Assembly: GCA_002197995.1 (NCBI GenBank)
Contig: NGZR01000008.1
Coordinates: forward strand, 1,116,001-1,180,000
Origin: Gaeumannomyces sp. JS-464
Lineage: Eukaryota > Ascomycota > Sordariomycetes > Magnaporthales > Magnaporthaceae
DNA: 64,000 nucleotides
Direction of reading: 5' to 3'
The notes below the pieces were generated by a model that searched no databases, was not told where the DNA came from, and was given only the letters and a program-made list of their open reading frames with translations. This document shows, piece after piece, positions 10,622 through 20,180 of the stretch (the first letter of the stretch is position 1; every line of letters starts with the position of its first letter). The position numbers were made by a program, and so were the translations under genes.

Positions 10622-10906
10622 TTAACTCCCGTTAAACCATCGCTTAACTTTGCTGCCAAACCCCTCCTTGGTCTGGCTTTTCCAATCAACCGGCCCTTGA
10701 CAGGCTACCGGATACCACGGGCAATGATAGTCCTTCTCAATCAGACAACTACAAGTGGGCTCATCCTGAACATACCTGCAGGCATCTCCAACCTTTGCAT
10801 CACTCCCCCCGGTCCATGATACCCTCCTTTGTAACCAAGCGCAGCGAGACGCTATGAGCTCCCAAAGAACCACTAATCCAACCTGCACCTCGTCCCCTCG
10901 TTCCAC
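10622..10906 (-). CDS. short cysteine-containing frame, unrecognised
   Basis: A 94-codon minus-strand frame with the run DACRYVQDEPTCSCLIEKD and later YHCPWYPVACQGPVDW, then a basic tail KVKRWFNGS. Six cysteines fall in about 70 residues, which is more than chance usually gives, but no N-terminal signal peptide is visible. The frame lies exactly between hairpin copies C and D. It could be a real small protein or a chance frame; no family is proposed. Confidence 0.25.
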   Translation of the reverse strand: MERGDEVQVGLVVLWELIASRCAWLQRRVSWTGGSDAKVGDACRYVQDEPTCSCLIEKDYHCPWYPVACQGPVDWKSQTKEGFGSKVKRWFNGS

Positions 10907-10914
10907 TCCTCCTT

Positions 10915-11000
10915 GAACCTCAAAAACCTAGCAGAGACTACGATCCTGGGTATGGGCGAAGCCCGTGACGCGTAGCGTTCAAGCACTGCACAACACTTTA
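10915..11000 (-). repeat. hairpin-core repeat, copy D
   Basis: Reverse complement reads TTGAACGCTACGCGTCACGG, then GCTTCGCCCATACCCAGG and CTCTGCTAGGTTTTTGAGG. The first stem here is ACGC-TAC-GCGT instead of ACACC...GGTGT: both arms have changed but pairing is kept. A weaker related motif (GACGGGGGCGTAGCCCGTAG) lies at about 11150-11170. Confidence 0.65.
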
Positions 11001-11370
11001 ACCAATCTCGCCCTGCTCAATCCCTCTGTTCAACCACTTTTAAAACCACTGGTTAGCTCGCGCTGCTACCACAAAACGTGCATGTGTGGGTGTGGGTGTG
11101 GGCATTCACCTGTTCTGCTGTCCTGACTTCGTTGCTGCGCGGAAGTAGGAGACGGGGGCGTAGCCCGTAGGTGACAACAGACCCTATCCTGTTGTTTGCT
11201 GATTGGGAAGGAACCAGAATTCCAGTTTCTGTTCGCGGGGGCATGCGTCCTACTTATGCTTGAGTGTGGAGCAGGAAGTTTAGCCGCTTGGAGTATTTAA
11301 GATGTGGGCCGGAAGCAAGGGAGCGGGGTAAAAAGGATAAGTTACTTACACTGCAAAGTAAAAAGACGAC
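11001..11370. other. intergenic DNA with TGTGGG repeats, no gene
   Basis: Contains three tandem TGTGGG-type units at about 11084-11102 and the GTGTGGAGCAGGAAGT block shared with 9757. No open frame with recognisable content. Confidence 0.4.
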
Positions 11371-11604
11371 TGTTGGTAGGAGTGGTACTCCTGTAGGCAC
11401 GGAGATCTCCTAAAAGGAAAGAACAAAGATCTATAGATCTGGAACTGGTGTCTGTAGTGATGCATGTCTAGGAAGGAATCTAGTTACAGGAAGGGGATCG
11501 CAAGATCCCCTTTTGTAGGCTCGTGGAGCGCACGGTCCATAGACCTGCTGCTCCACGAGACGTGGGGCTTCCCCTGATGCACGCGCTGATCACGTGGATC
11601 AACA
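11371..11604 (+). repeat. solo LTR, family 2, with perfect 5-bp target duplication
   Basis: 234 bp from TGTTGGTAGGAGTGG to CACGTGGATCAACA. The ends form a TGTTG/CAACA inverted repeat. The five bases on each side are ACGAC (11366-11370 and 11605-11609), a perfect target-site duplication. An inverted second copy lies at 57708-57942. Internal marks are GGAGTGGTACTCCTGTA, AAGATCTATAGATCTGG and GGGGATCGCAAGATCCCC. No internal retroelement sequence adjoins it, so it is best read as a solo LTR left by LTR-LTR recombination. Confidence 0.9.
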
Positions 11605-12100
11605 ACGACGGCTTTTTAAATTCAGGAACCTGGATATCAGCGCAAAGGAGGATGATGGTGTAGATAAACACGAAGGTCGCAATTGGGGAAAACGCGGACC
11701 TTACAACCATAGGGGCCGCTGCTGCCTTAACATCGCGATCGTGGAGGTTCGACGGCCCCTAGGTGTGAGTGTGTGGGTTGAAGTGTAAAGCTGGGCGTTT
11801 AAGTGAGTGTGAGTTGAAGTGGGAGTGTGTGCTGGGATGCGCAATTGCTGGCAGCAGCAGATTGGGCTTGGAAATGCCAGTAGTATTATGCTTAACGGCT
11901 TTTGCACAGTCTCGACCAGGACCCTTTGTTTGGGAGACAGTCGATTCCGAATGTTTTAGTTTCTCGGCTTTTGGGAATACCTACCTTCTTGCGCACCTGT
12001 AATGCATAGCTCGTGCACAATTTAACGCGCCGTACCGTCAGATGCTAGATTGTATTAAGCTGGCATGGGCGTGCTTTTAGCAGGGGGAAACACTTTGGGA
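11605..12100. other. GT-rich spacer, no gene recognised
   Basis: Runs of GTGTGAGTGTG at about 11764-11830. A plus frame at 11769-12002 ends FVWETVDSECFSFSAFGN but has no recognised domain. Confidence 0.4.
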
Positions 12101-12675
12101 ACCTGAGGGCTAGGGGCGTGCATTAGGTGACATTACAAGGGTTACACACCCCGGGGGTAGTTTGGTTGTGCTCGCACAAAAAAGGAATTCCCAAAATCCC
12201 GAACGGCACGTTGGCGTGTGTGTTAGCCATATATTTACCTATTGAAAACGGTGGTGTGGTTGCATTAAGTTTCATGCCTGTCGGCGACCCACAATTGACC
12301 TTTTGTGATCCCGGGTGTTAACGCTTGGCGCTCCTTAAGGACAAACTGTATACCACGGCAATGCCCACGCCGCAAGTTTTGGCTTTCCTACCCTGTTCAC
12401 TTGGCGTTTCCTTGGCTGGGTCGTTATTACGTGGATACCTTATAGGCAGGGTTTAAAAGCTGGAAAATGCTTATGTGCGCCTTGCAGTTAAACAAGGGAC
12501 CCACAACTTAGCAGTCGTATTTAAACAGGGGGTTGGGTGGCAGTGGCATTTGGCGGGGCCCTATTTCCTGGTATGTTGTGTGCCAAGCCGTACCGAGCAT
12601 TTCGGGTTGTACTCGTCAAGGCAGCTTTTAAAATACACCCCTGGCCTTGCGAGTTTCACGGCAGATATTTATTAG
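12100..12675 (+). pseudogene. unrecognised reading frame with in-frame stops
   Basis: One plus-strand frame stays readable for about 550 bases with stops only near 12319 and 12460. It gives CVLAIYLPIENGGVVALSF, LAFLPCSLGVSLAGSLLRG and VKQGTHNLAVVFKQGVGWQW. The hydrophobic and glycine pattern looks protein-like, and both stops are TAA. I do not recognise a family. It could be a decayed gene belonging to the same block as the 10016 frame. Confidence is low because frames in GT-rich DNA can stay open by chance. Confidence 0.25.
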
Positions 12676-12865
12676 CCAGGCTTTTTGTTTTTTCTTTGCC
12701 ATACAGGCAACCCCCGGCCGGATTGCCATTGTGGATCTCTCCCCTGCCTGATCAACGTGACTGGATAAAAAACATTCTAATACACACCAAGGTCCTATAA
12801 TAAGCCAGGTACCTGCTTCAAACCTAATCCGTGCAGGCTAAAAGCTTTGAAGCTGTTCCCGGTCC

Positions 12866-13135
12866 TGTAACAAGGGGACGAATGTCAACTTGGAGGTGAT
12901 GATCTCATATTGTATGATAATCTTTCTAGGGGCTCAAGAGATGCTTGAGGAGCCAGAATCTGCTGAGGGATTCTTGTAGTAGGACGGGGATTATATAGAC
13001 AGTGTTTGATGGTCCGTGCTGGAGGCCCGTCCACTCGCGTGGGTCCCGTCGGCCCGATTGGTCGCCCCATCTCCACGATTGGTTCTGGCGCCTGTCTCAT
13101 GCACGAGCGGCCTTTTGAGGCTATCCTCGGTGTCA
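12866..13135 (+). repeat. LTR family 1 copy
   Basis: Starts TGTAACAAGGGGACGAATG, carries GGGGCTCAAGAGATGCTTG, a TATA-like ttatatag at about 12992, and GGCCCGATTGGTCGCCCCAT. It ends near GGTGTCA at 13131-13135. It is less mutated than the 8148 copy. The flanking bases do not give a clear duplication, and the 3' end abuts the pogo family 2 relic, so one edge may have been lost. Confidence 0.75.
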
Positions 13136-13166
13136 CGATCAGGGCGAGTAGGCTTCGCAGCCAGGT

Positions 13167-15549
13167 TCAATTGATGCTATGGACGAAAGACTCTTCTATG
13201 GGAAGGGAGAAGGGAAGAGAGGCGCGGCGCGCCGAAGGCGCGATGCGGTAGAAAAAGCGGTGCGGCGTCTTGTCGCACGGGCTATTCCGCGGCGCGTGCT
13301 CACGTGAATGCCTGCGGCGTGCGGTGAACTGCCCTGGGCCGTCACAGGCATCTTCATAAGGGCGCACGAGGTCGGCAATCTCTTTGCGCTTGGCCTTTTC
13401 TAGTCGCATGCGCGCCCGCAACTGCTTAAGGCGCGTGCCCTCCTGTTGCCTATACTCTCGCAGCCAACGCTTGAGTATCCTCAACTCCATCTTCAAGTCT
13501 TTGCCTCGCAGACGCCGGCGTTCCCTCCGCTTGAAAGCGAGGCGGTTGCCCTCGTCGTTAATCGCCCGCAAGCGCGCGTCGTTAACAAAGATCGGCCCAA
13601 TCTTGGTGATCAACCTGTTCAGAGAGGCTCGTTGTTTGCGCTCAACTTGGGCTTGCTCGCGGCGGCGAAGCTCCTCGATCGCACGCGCGCCGGCGAGTAT
13701 CGCGGCGTGGGTTGCCTTTTTCACCTTCGAGTATACGTGAAGCATCGTTAGCGAAACGGCCCTGCCGGAATTGGCGGAGGAATGCAGGCGTTCTTCAAGC
13801 CAATCCTCGAACGGGATGATATTTGATAAATCTAACGAGGGAGTTGTAGCCTCTTTCCAATTGTGCGCGAGTAAAGCCGGTGAGGGCGTTCTAACGGGAG
13901 GGTAAGGCTCGTCGTCGTTGTCAAAAAAAGAAGCTAAAAATTGACCTCGTCGCTCGATCCGGCGGATCTGCTTTGTAGCATCCGGGATATACCCAACCTT
14001 CTGCGTTATTACGGCGGCAAATCTCGCGGAGGTTAAAGGATTTTCAAGATTATCAAGCACAACCTCCGGGTTAAAAGGCCAAAGCCCGCACTTTGCCCAC
14101 GCCGACTTTACCGTGCTAACCTTAAACGCGCGCCGCCGCATATTTTTAAGGCCGTTAAGAAACTTTAGGCGATTATAATCGATAGCGCCGTACTTAATTT
14201 GGTGCCCGAGGTTTTCCTAACGCGCAAATTTAAAGGCAGAGAAAATACCGACGTTAAAAGGCTGCAATTTGTGCGTTGTGTACGCTGGCAAAGGGAAAAG
14301 GACGACTTTCGACTACTAGCACCTCTTCCAAAAAGGAAAGGTTAAATGGGATCCGTAATTATCGATTAGCAACAAACGATAATCAAAAGGGTTCGCGGGC
14401 TTTAATTGCTTAAGGAAATAATCTAACTACTTGAGCGCGATCAAATCGTCGGTCCAGCCGTTCTCGCTTATAGTAAGCATCGTTCCCGATTGCAAAAGGT
14501 TAATTACGTGCTTTTTGCTGATATTTATCCCGGCTATAATTACGAACGGAGGGATCGTTATGCCGGCGGCTAAACAAATCTCGATTATCGTTACAAGCGC
14601 GCGGTAATCTAGATCGTTTTGGAACCACGTTTCGATATTCATATAGCACCAAACAACGCTTCCCTTAAACACGCCAACCCGGAAGCCAACCTCGTCGGAA
14701 TTCCAGGAGTTTGCGGGTTCAATTCCGTACTGCTAAACGCACCGCGAGTACGAATCGAACCACTTTTTGATCACGGTTTTATTTTGGGCAACGCGCCTTT
14801 CAAATGCTCGTGGCGTGCCTCGCATGCGTTTAAGTATCGACTTGTGCCGGCCGAGCCACCTTTGCGCTCATTTCTTTGTAACTTTTCGCGGCGGCGGCTG
14901 CCTCCGTCGGCTAACAATCGAGTTAACGGCGTGCGTAAAGGCAACGGCAGTAATTGGAGATCTTATTTAAAGTAAGGCATTTTGTTAAAAAATAACGCCT
15001 GGATAACCCTCGTTGCTAATAGGAGTTTTTCTAACCTGCTGATTGCCTCCAGTTAACCCACGCTTCCAAAGCAAGCTTTTCGTGCCGTTTACGGCATTAT
15101 TTAACCCTCCGTTCGATAGCAAAGGTTTGCCGCCCTTCCGGCGCCTTTAAAACAATGCGGGCGTTTAATCCGTAGTGCCTCGCGGTACGAGCGGCGGTTT
15201 TGAATCGCCCGCATTCGATATTTTCAAGGGCGGCCTGAACGCGGGCCTCAGCTATCCGCGCTCGATTGCGCTTTTAGTCGCTTTTAGCCTTGGTTATTTT
15301 GGTGTGATTTGGCCCTTAAAACGAGCGAGATAAAGCCGAATCGAGCGAGGTTGGCTTGCGGTAAGAGAGGAGTTGCCGATCCTAAACGCGTCACTGGGGT
15401 GGCGAAGATGCATAGGCCCGTGCAATATGCAGTTGGGTAGGTCACGCGCTGATTTGAGGGAACATTAAATTGCCGCTAATTTCTATGGGGAAAAATGTCC
15501 CAAAAAAACGTCAAGTCGCCCGGAAAACGTCAAGTCGCCCTACCGCACT
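13167..15549 (-). mobile_element. pogo/Tigger-like element, second family, decayed
   Basis: On the minus strand from about 15260: AALENIECGRFKTAARTARH (psq-type HTH). Then, after stops, NSDEVGFRVG near 14690 (first catalytic Asp), ENGWTDDLIALKWL-like residues near 14440, and LLLIDNYGSHLT near 14370 (second catalytic Asp). The 324-residue frame 14141-13167 begins with FKVSTVKSAWAKCGLWPFNP, the typical C-terminal helix region of pogo DDE transposases, and continues as a long basic coiled-coil tail. Stops and frameshifts interrupt the N-terminal half. At the 5' end, AGTGCGGTAGGGCGACTTG (minus) ends at 15549 next to TA, a plausible inverted repeat. It is followed by two tandem copies of an AAAACGTCAAGTCGCCC unit. 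The other end is missing beside the LTR at 12866. Not functional. Confidence 0.8.
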
Positions 15550-15808
15550 TATCCCCAAAGGGCCGATTCGTGCGAGACGTTTTAAGTCCGCACAAGTATA
15601 AACGGGTCGACTCAAGGCGCCTTCAATTGAAGGACGACCTGACCGAACTCAAACCCCGCACCTCGGCGGGGTAAGTTCGTGGTCGCCCCTTATCTTATCA
15701 CCAAGTCACGTGACGTGGCGTATGTTCTTGGGTGGTGCAGCGGCCGCTCTCCCATAACAAACCCATCGCGTCGAGATAAACGCCCCATCGCCGTTGTCGG
15801 CCAACTTT

Positions 15809-17225
15809 ATGATCGATGGGATGTTTCCGAAACGCCCTTTGACCCCGCCGAGGGTGACCGACAGTGACCGCCATGACAGTTCAGGCATAATCCAGATTTT
15901 CCATCCCGCGTACTCGCAGAAAATCCCGCTCCTCCAGCTGGGCGCTTTCGAAACTGGCGGCGGCATCGATTTCGACTTCGCGTTGATCGCCTGCTGCATC
16001 GTAACCGGCAATACCTTTGGCGTCGGCTGGCTGGCGAAAAAGGTGTCTGGTGTTTTCAAACGCATCGCTCGCCCTGACGATGGCATTCTCCGCGATCGAG
16101 CCGTTTTCTTCTGCGTCGGAGATAATCCCACCAGCAAATACCCCGTCGTTCCGTCTTTCGACCACTGGGAGTTCCCGCACGACAAGTTGCCCGCACCTTG
16201 GAATAATATCCACACCGAGTCCTATACCCCACCGGACACATCCAACCTGACGATGATGGATGGCAAAGTGGCTGTCCAATTCCGCGACGGTAGGTGTCAA
16301 ATCTCCGGGCATCTCGACGCGGTGGAATCGGCACACCTCGTGCCGGTCGCGGATGGGCATTGGTTCCGCCAGAACGACATGACGCGGTAAGTACCTTTTT
16401 TACACCTCCGTAGCGTCCAGCGTACATTCCAAGCTGACGCCAACTGGGCTGGGACGCAGGTACTGCCACAACCGCATTGCCGCTGTTCCCGTCAATGATA
16501 TGCAAAACCTCATCGCCCTACGCCGCGACCTCCACCACCTCTTCGACACGCGCCGCTTGTTCTTCAACGCCAAAGCCGCTTCCCCACCCGACACGACGTC
16601 CACGGCCTGCATCGCCGTGCAAGTCACGGGTGCGCAGTCATCTGCCGACCTCGTTGCCCTGTACCACAACCGCGCCCTGCAGCGACCGATGCGTGGCGTC
16701 GCCGTCGAGTTCCTGTTCGCGCGTCTGGCTTGGACACTCTTCACGGACACACACATGCCCTTCTTCACCGGTTGCTCGCGTGCCTATGCCACGCTACTGG
16801 TGGACCTGGACGATAACGTGCATAGGGTGCACGAAAACATGTCCAGCGATGATGTTAGGAGGCAAGCTGCCGTGTTCCCTGCCTTCAGGACGCGGAGTAT
16901 GAGTCCCAAAAAGAGGTCGCGAGGTCCCGAGGAGGACGATGGCGATACGGAGGAGGACGAGGAGGACGAGGACGGATGCGACGTGCCTCCGCGGGGCCGG
17001 ACAATGATACGCAGGGGGGACCATACGTGGCACGACTCGCCACCCGGCCTCGTGCGCTCTTTCAGGACCGATTCGGAAGTCAGCAACACTGCACCCGAGG
17101 ACCCGACAGCCGCTCAAACGTCGCGCTATAGGCCACACCCTGATGAGCCCCCCCTGAAGAAGCAGCACCTTGACGAGCCTCATCTGGCGGCCGGCGCTGC
17201 CGAGGCATTGCGCGCCGATGGGTAG
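15809..17225 (+). CDS. HNH-endonuclease-domain protein, two exons
   Basis: Exon 1 is 15809-16386 and exon 2 is 16460-17225. The intron at 16387-16459 has GTAAGT, a gctgac branch and CAG, and joins in phase to give MTRYCHNRI. The first half reads SSGIIQIFHPAYSQKIPLL and FALIACCIVTGNTF, then PVVPSFDHWEFPHDKLP. The nuclease core spans the intron: RDGRCQISGHLDAVESAHLV with VADGHWF, then NDMQNLIALRRDLHHLFD. These are the His/Asn/His features of the fungal HNH_2-type proteins. The C-terminus is acidic and disordered (EDDGDTEEDEEDEDG) with a KKR motif that could be a nuclear signal. First in-frame ATGs are at 15809 and 15824; an upstream exon is possible. No frame breaks are seen, so this is one of the few intact host genes here. 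Substrate is unknown. Confidence 0.85.
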
Positions 17226-17333
17226 CCGCATCCGGGGGATGGCGATGTGGTGGGATGTGTGATGGCGCGGCGTGCCTTGTTGGGCAGACGCAGCCATGTC
17301 TCGTTTGCACCAAGGTACTAAAGCCCAACGTGG

Positions 17334-17356
17334 GATACAAGTTAGTAACTTGTATC
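17334..17356. other. perfect hairpin GATACAAGTT-AGT-AACTTGTATC
   Basis: A 10-bp perfect stem with a 3-base loop, just downstream of the HNH gene (109 bases after its stop). Its right arm runs into the U2-like sequence. It may act in mRNA 3' end structure or be an end of a small mobile repeat; no second copy was found. Confidence 0.5.
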
Positions 17357-17376
17357 TTCTCGTCCTTTTGGCCTAG
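17351..17376 (+). ncRNA. fragment resembling the 5' end of U2 snRNA
   Basis: ATCTTCTCGTCCTTTTGGCC matches the start of fungal U2 snRNA (about ATCTTCTCGGCCTTTTGGCT) with few differences. The next invariant part of U2 (ATCAAGTGTAGTATCTG, with the branch-point pairing site) is absent, so this cannot be a working U2 gene. It may be a retro-copied 5' fragment or a chance match. Confidence 0.3.
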
Positions 17377-17689
17377 TGGGATTGGGCTTTACTAGATATT
17401 CCAGAGCCGTGGCAGGGTGGCAACGGTGAAGTATCGATTGGGACGGGCACGTGCAGCGGCCCGCGTATTGGAAGCTTCCAGGAGCTTATCCTAACGTCAA
17501 CATACAATAGCAAGCCCGCCAGCGGAGGGTGGTCGCTAGATGAATTGGGCCTGGGGCAGCAAGAGCTGCTATCAATGTTGAGCGTCGAGTCTGCGAAGAT
17601 CTGGGCGTCGATGCCGACTCCGATAGGCTTTAAGATAGGTTTCAATGCAATCAGATCGTAGCTGGCTTAGTTGATGGTTTGCGACTGGG

Positions 17690-18180
17690 CAGCTTGTGCA
17701 GCGATCAAGCCTGTAGGGACTTGACCCAAGTCCGCGTCCACAGGGTGCGGGTGTCCAGGTCGAGGACCGGTTGAGTGGGTCTGAGCTCTCGCTCGGCGAA
17801 TATGGAAATGCTCAATGACACCCTGCTTCCCAGGCCTTTACTAGACGTATGGCTTGTGGCGGAACCGTCACACAAATACACCCACATTATTTACTTATAC
17901 AGCGGAGCCACGCGCTCCCTACTATCGCCTTTCGGCCAGTTCGGCTCCTAGTCCGAAATTGTATGGTTGATCTCCTCGGCCTTGTAAAGGTTAGGGAGTC
18001 GACCAGAGGATCGACCTGGGCGTTTAAGTTCTCACGGATCCGGTTGCGGATCGACGTGATCTCACAGAGGTGGCTAAAGAGCCCGTCGACAATACCCAGC
18101 AGTCGTGGAGTCTCCAAAGACTCGGCAGGGGGCGAGAGCGCAATGTCCTTGGGCTTGTGGGCCGCAGCATCGCCCTGTTG
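17690..18180 (-). pseudogene. C6 (Zn2Cys6) transcription-factor middle-domain relic
   Basis: Minus-strand frame 18117-17887 reads METPRLLGIVDGLFSHLCEI then TSIRNRIRENLNAQVDPLVD. The next frame (17887-17705) reads MWVYLCDGS... and SSKGLGSRVSLSISIF. In fungal C6 transcription factors these blocks follow one another in the middle homology region, with a Tyr-Lys-Gln-x-Met-Trp-Val-Tyr-Leu-type helix between. Here they are in different frames. No zinc cluster (CxxCxxxxK) and no C-terminal end are present. This is a fragment, not a gene. Confidence 0.6.
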
Positions 18181-18309
18181 ACTAAGGAGCTCGTCGGCAA
18201 AGATGTGATGTTGGAAAAACTAGTGGGGAGTGTTAACTGAGGCCACCGGGCCATCCACTCAAGGGCGGACAAGTGTTCAGCGGGTGCAGCTAAGGAAAGC
18301 ATTTCCATT

Positions 18310-18610
18310 TTTCATCATGCCAATGCCTCATTCTCCGAGTTGCTCGCGAAACGATTCACACTCCAGCCGTGAGACTTTCGAGACGACTACAAGAAACGCG
18401 ATCGAGATCGCGACCGCAGGCACGAGCGTGTCAATAACGTTGCCTTTGACTCCGAGACTGACGCTGCTGACAAAATCAACGTAGTGACCTCAATTGACAG
18501 CGCTGACCTGATTAACCGCACCTGCCGTTATTGCAGCTCGGTCTTCCCTTTTAGAAACCTCCTGTTCAAGCACCTCGAGCTTTGCAAGACCGAAAAGACT
18601 GCTTACTGCC
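18310..18610 (+). pseudogene. fragment with C-x2-C-x11-H-x4-C zinc-finger-like motif
   Basis: The plus frame reads DFRDDYKKRDRDRDRRHERV, then TCRYCSSVFPFRNLLFKHLE with a further Cys. The arrangement C-x2-C...H-x4-C, next to a charged stretch, is like the finger found between Gag and Pol parts in some fungal Ty3/Gypsy polyproteins. It could also come from a C2H2 protein. A TGA splits the frame at about 18372. The fragment ends near 18610. Confidence 0.35.
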
Positions 18611-18644
18611 GTCCACGCCCGACCAACGGCAAGCAAGCCGTGCC

Positions 18645-18828
18645 CGGAAAAGCTGGACGTCATCCTCCTGTCGGGGGACCTAGGGGGCTCCGACTGCATC
18701 GTCGACGCCGTCAGGGGCTTCGTCAGGGAGGCCCGTGCCGGAGGAGACCGCGCCAAGGCCTTCCACGAGAGCGTCATGGATGTCAAGGTCGTCAAGTCGG
18801 TGGATCCACAGCTCTGCGTCGCCAAAGG
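18645..18828 (+). pseudogene. Hsp70/actin-like ATPase fragment
   Basis: The plus frame reads KLDVILLSGDLGGSDCIVD, then VREARAGGDRAKAFHESV and VVKSVDPQLCVAKG. This resembles the phosphate-2/adenosine region of fungal Hsp70-like ATPase-domain proteins (LSGGLG...; ...DPQLCVxKG). The match ends at GCCAAAG/GTACC, which looks like a splice donor. Both flanks are unrelated, so only about 60 residues survive. Confidence 0.55.
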
Positions 18829-19944
18829 TACCCCGCCATCAATCACTCTTCCTCGGCCGCAGCACCACAGTGGCTTTGCGCTTGTGGCTGAGGGGTTCAT
18901 GCTTGATAACTCGCTCCTGACCACGGTTGGTGCGCTGATTGGAGTGTCGCGCAATATGCATAAAACTAGTGCATTATTGATTCTGTGTATAATTTGCTCT
19001 CCTCGCCGGGCTTCAAAATCCATAACTGTCAAAGCAGGTAGAGGCTGATGAAAATGGAGCAAAAGGGGATGATTGCTAGGAATCGGCCTGCAGGGGGTCG
19101 GTGCGGCTGGTGGGCTATCTAGGGGGAGGATCCGCTAACGTAAGTAATCCGTAAAACCCCAGTCGCCGTGACAATGACCTTTGGGCCAGAACCAAGTGCC
19201 GGCCTCGTCGATCCCTCCACGGACTCTTCATTCGTAGGCACAAGCACCGAAAATGGACTTTTCAAAACTCCCGCCGAGTTGCGCCATGCGATTTTGATCG
19301 CGGCGGTGCAGGTCCGCGCCTTAAGCACGGGCTCCGCCTGCACCTGTTGTCATGCGCGTTCGCCGCGTCGGTAACGAATGCAATTTTTGCTTCGGACATT
19401 CTTTGCGACCTCGACCCGAACCAGATGCACCGCTGCCTCGGCGCTTTCGAATGCGATTTCCCCGGCGGCTTGTACCGCCCGCGCGATCGCGACGCCGTCC
19501 ATCCCCGACTTTTAGCGTCGCTACCCGCTATGGTGTGTCCGGTCGCGTAACAGGCCCCTGTCGCCGCCGCTGCGCACCATCCTCTAGGTCGCAGCGCAGT
19601 GGACCCATTACCGCCGCATCGCACGGCGGCAGCGCCCGCATTGTCGCGCTCCTCTCAACCCGCCCGAACCTGATACGCCCGGACAAATTATCCGATCTAC
19701 AGACGCACCTGTCGTCATCGACGGCGCCCTTTACGGGAACAGCGTCGAGGTGCTCGGCATACTCTGGGACTCGCCTCCACCCGACGATGACGGCGAGCCA
19801 ATATCGGAAGCACAGTCTTTCCACCGCGAAAGCACCACTACTTGAGCCTGCTGGACGGCCTGCACAATGCGCCATCGAAAACTACAGTAGCACCATTAGG
19901 TTTGCGGGCGCAATCTGCTGTAAACGGAGGCGCATCGTCGACCC
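18829..19944. other. unassigned DNA with open but unrecognised frames
   Basis: Plus-strand pieces look coding in patches: ELRHAILIAAVQVRALSTGS (19276-19335) followed by ACTCCHA, and GALYGNSVEVLGILWDSPPP near 19722-19785. They lie in different frames with stops between them. The first piece has some likeness to DUF3716-type cysteine proteins, too weak to call. Another set of small gene scraps is likely. Confidence 0.3.
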
Positions 19945-20180
19945 GGATACTATGCAGCAAAACATCTACCACCGCCCTCCTCCAGGCAGAGGTTAGCCGC
20001 CTGAATACACATTTGAGGCATGTGGATGTCCATAACCACTGGTTAGGCAGGTCGCACTGCCTCCGGTTGGTCACCAAGGGCCCCCAGCCAGTCGGAAACG
20101 AGACTGGTCCCGAGCGGCTGAGCATCGGGCACACATGCGGGCGAGCGTTAGGTACCAATCCGGCATCCAGCTGAAAGGAT
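19945..20180 (+). mobile_element. Copia RNase H fragment
   Basis: The plus frame reads LLQAEVSRLNTHLRHVDVHN and then HWL, the conserved KLRHVDIHxHWLRQE block near the end of Ty1/Copia RNase H. After HWL the frame is disturbed. No reverse transcriptase lies upstream. It may or may not come from the same family as the Copia scrap at 1656-1929; the two do not overlap in the polyprotein. Confidence 0.6.

Noticed and set aside
14705..14725. GGGTTCAATTCCGT, another tRNA T-loop-like sequence
   Set aside because: Part of the pogo family 2 transposase frame; no acceptor or D arm can be formed.
15881..16360. 159-codon minus-strand frame and its neighbours
   Set aside because: Antisense shadows of the HNH gene, which has intact motifs and a valid intron on the plus strand.
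16794..17297. 167-codon minus-strand frame
   Set aside because: Antisense to the acidic tail of the HNH gene; no motif.
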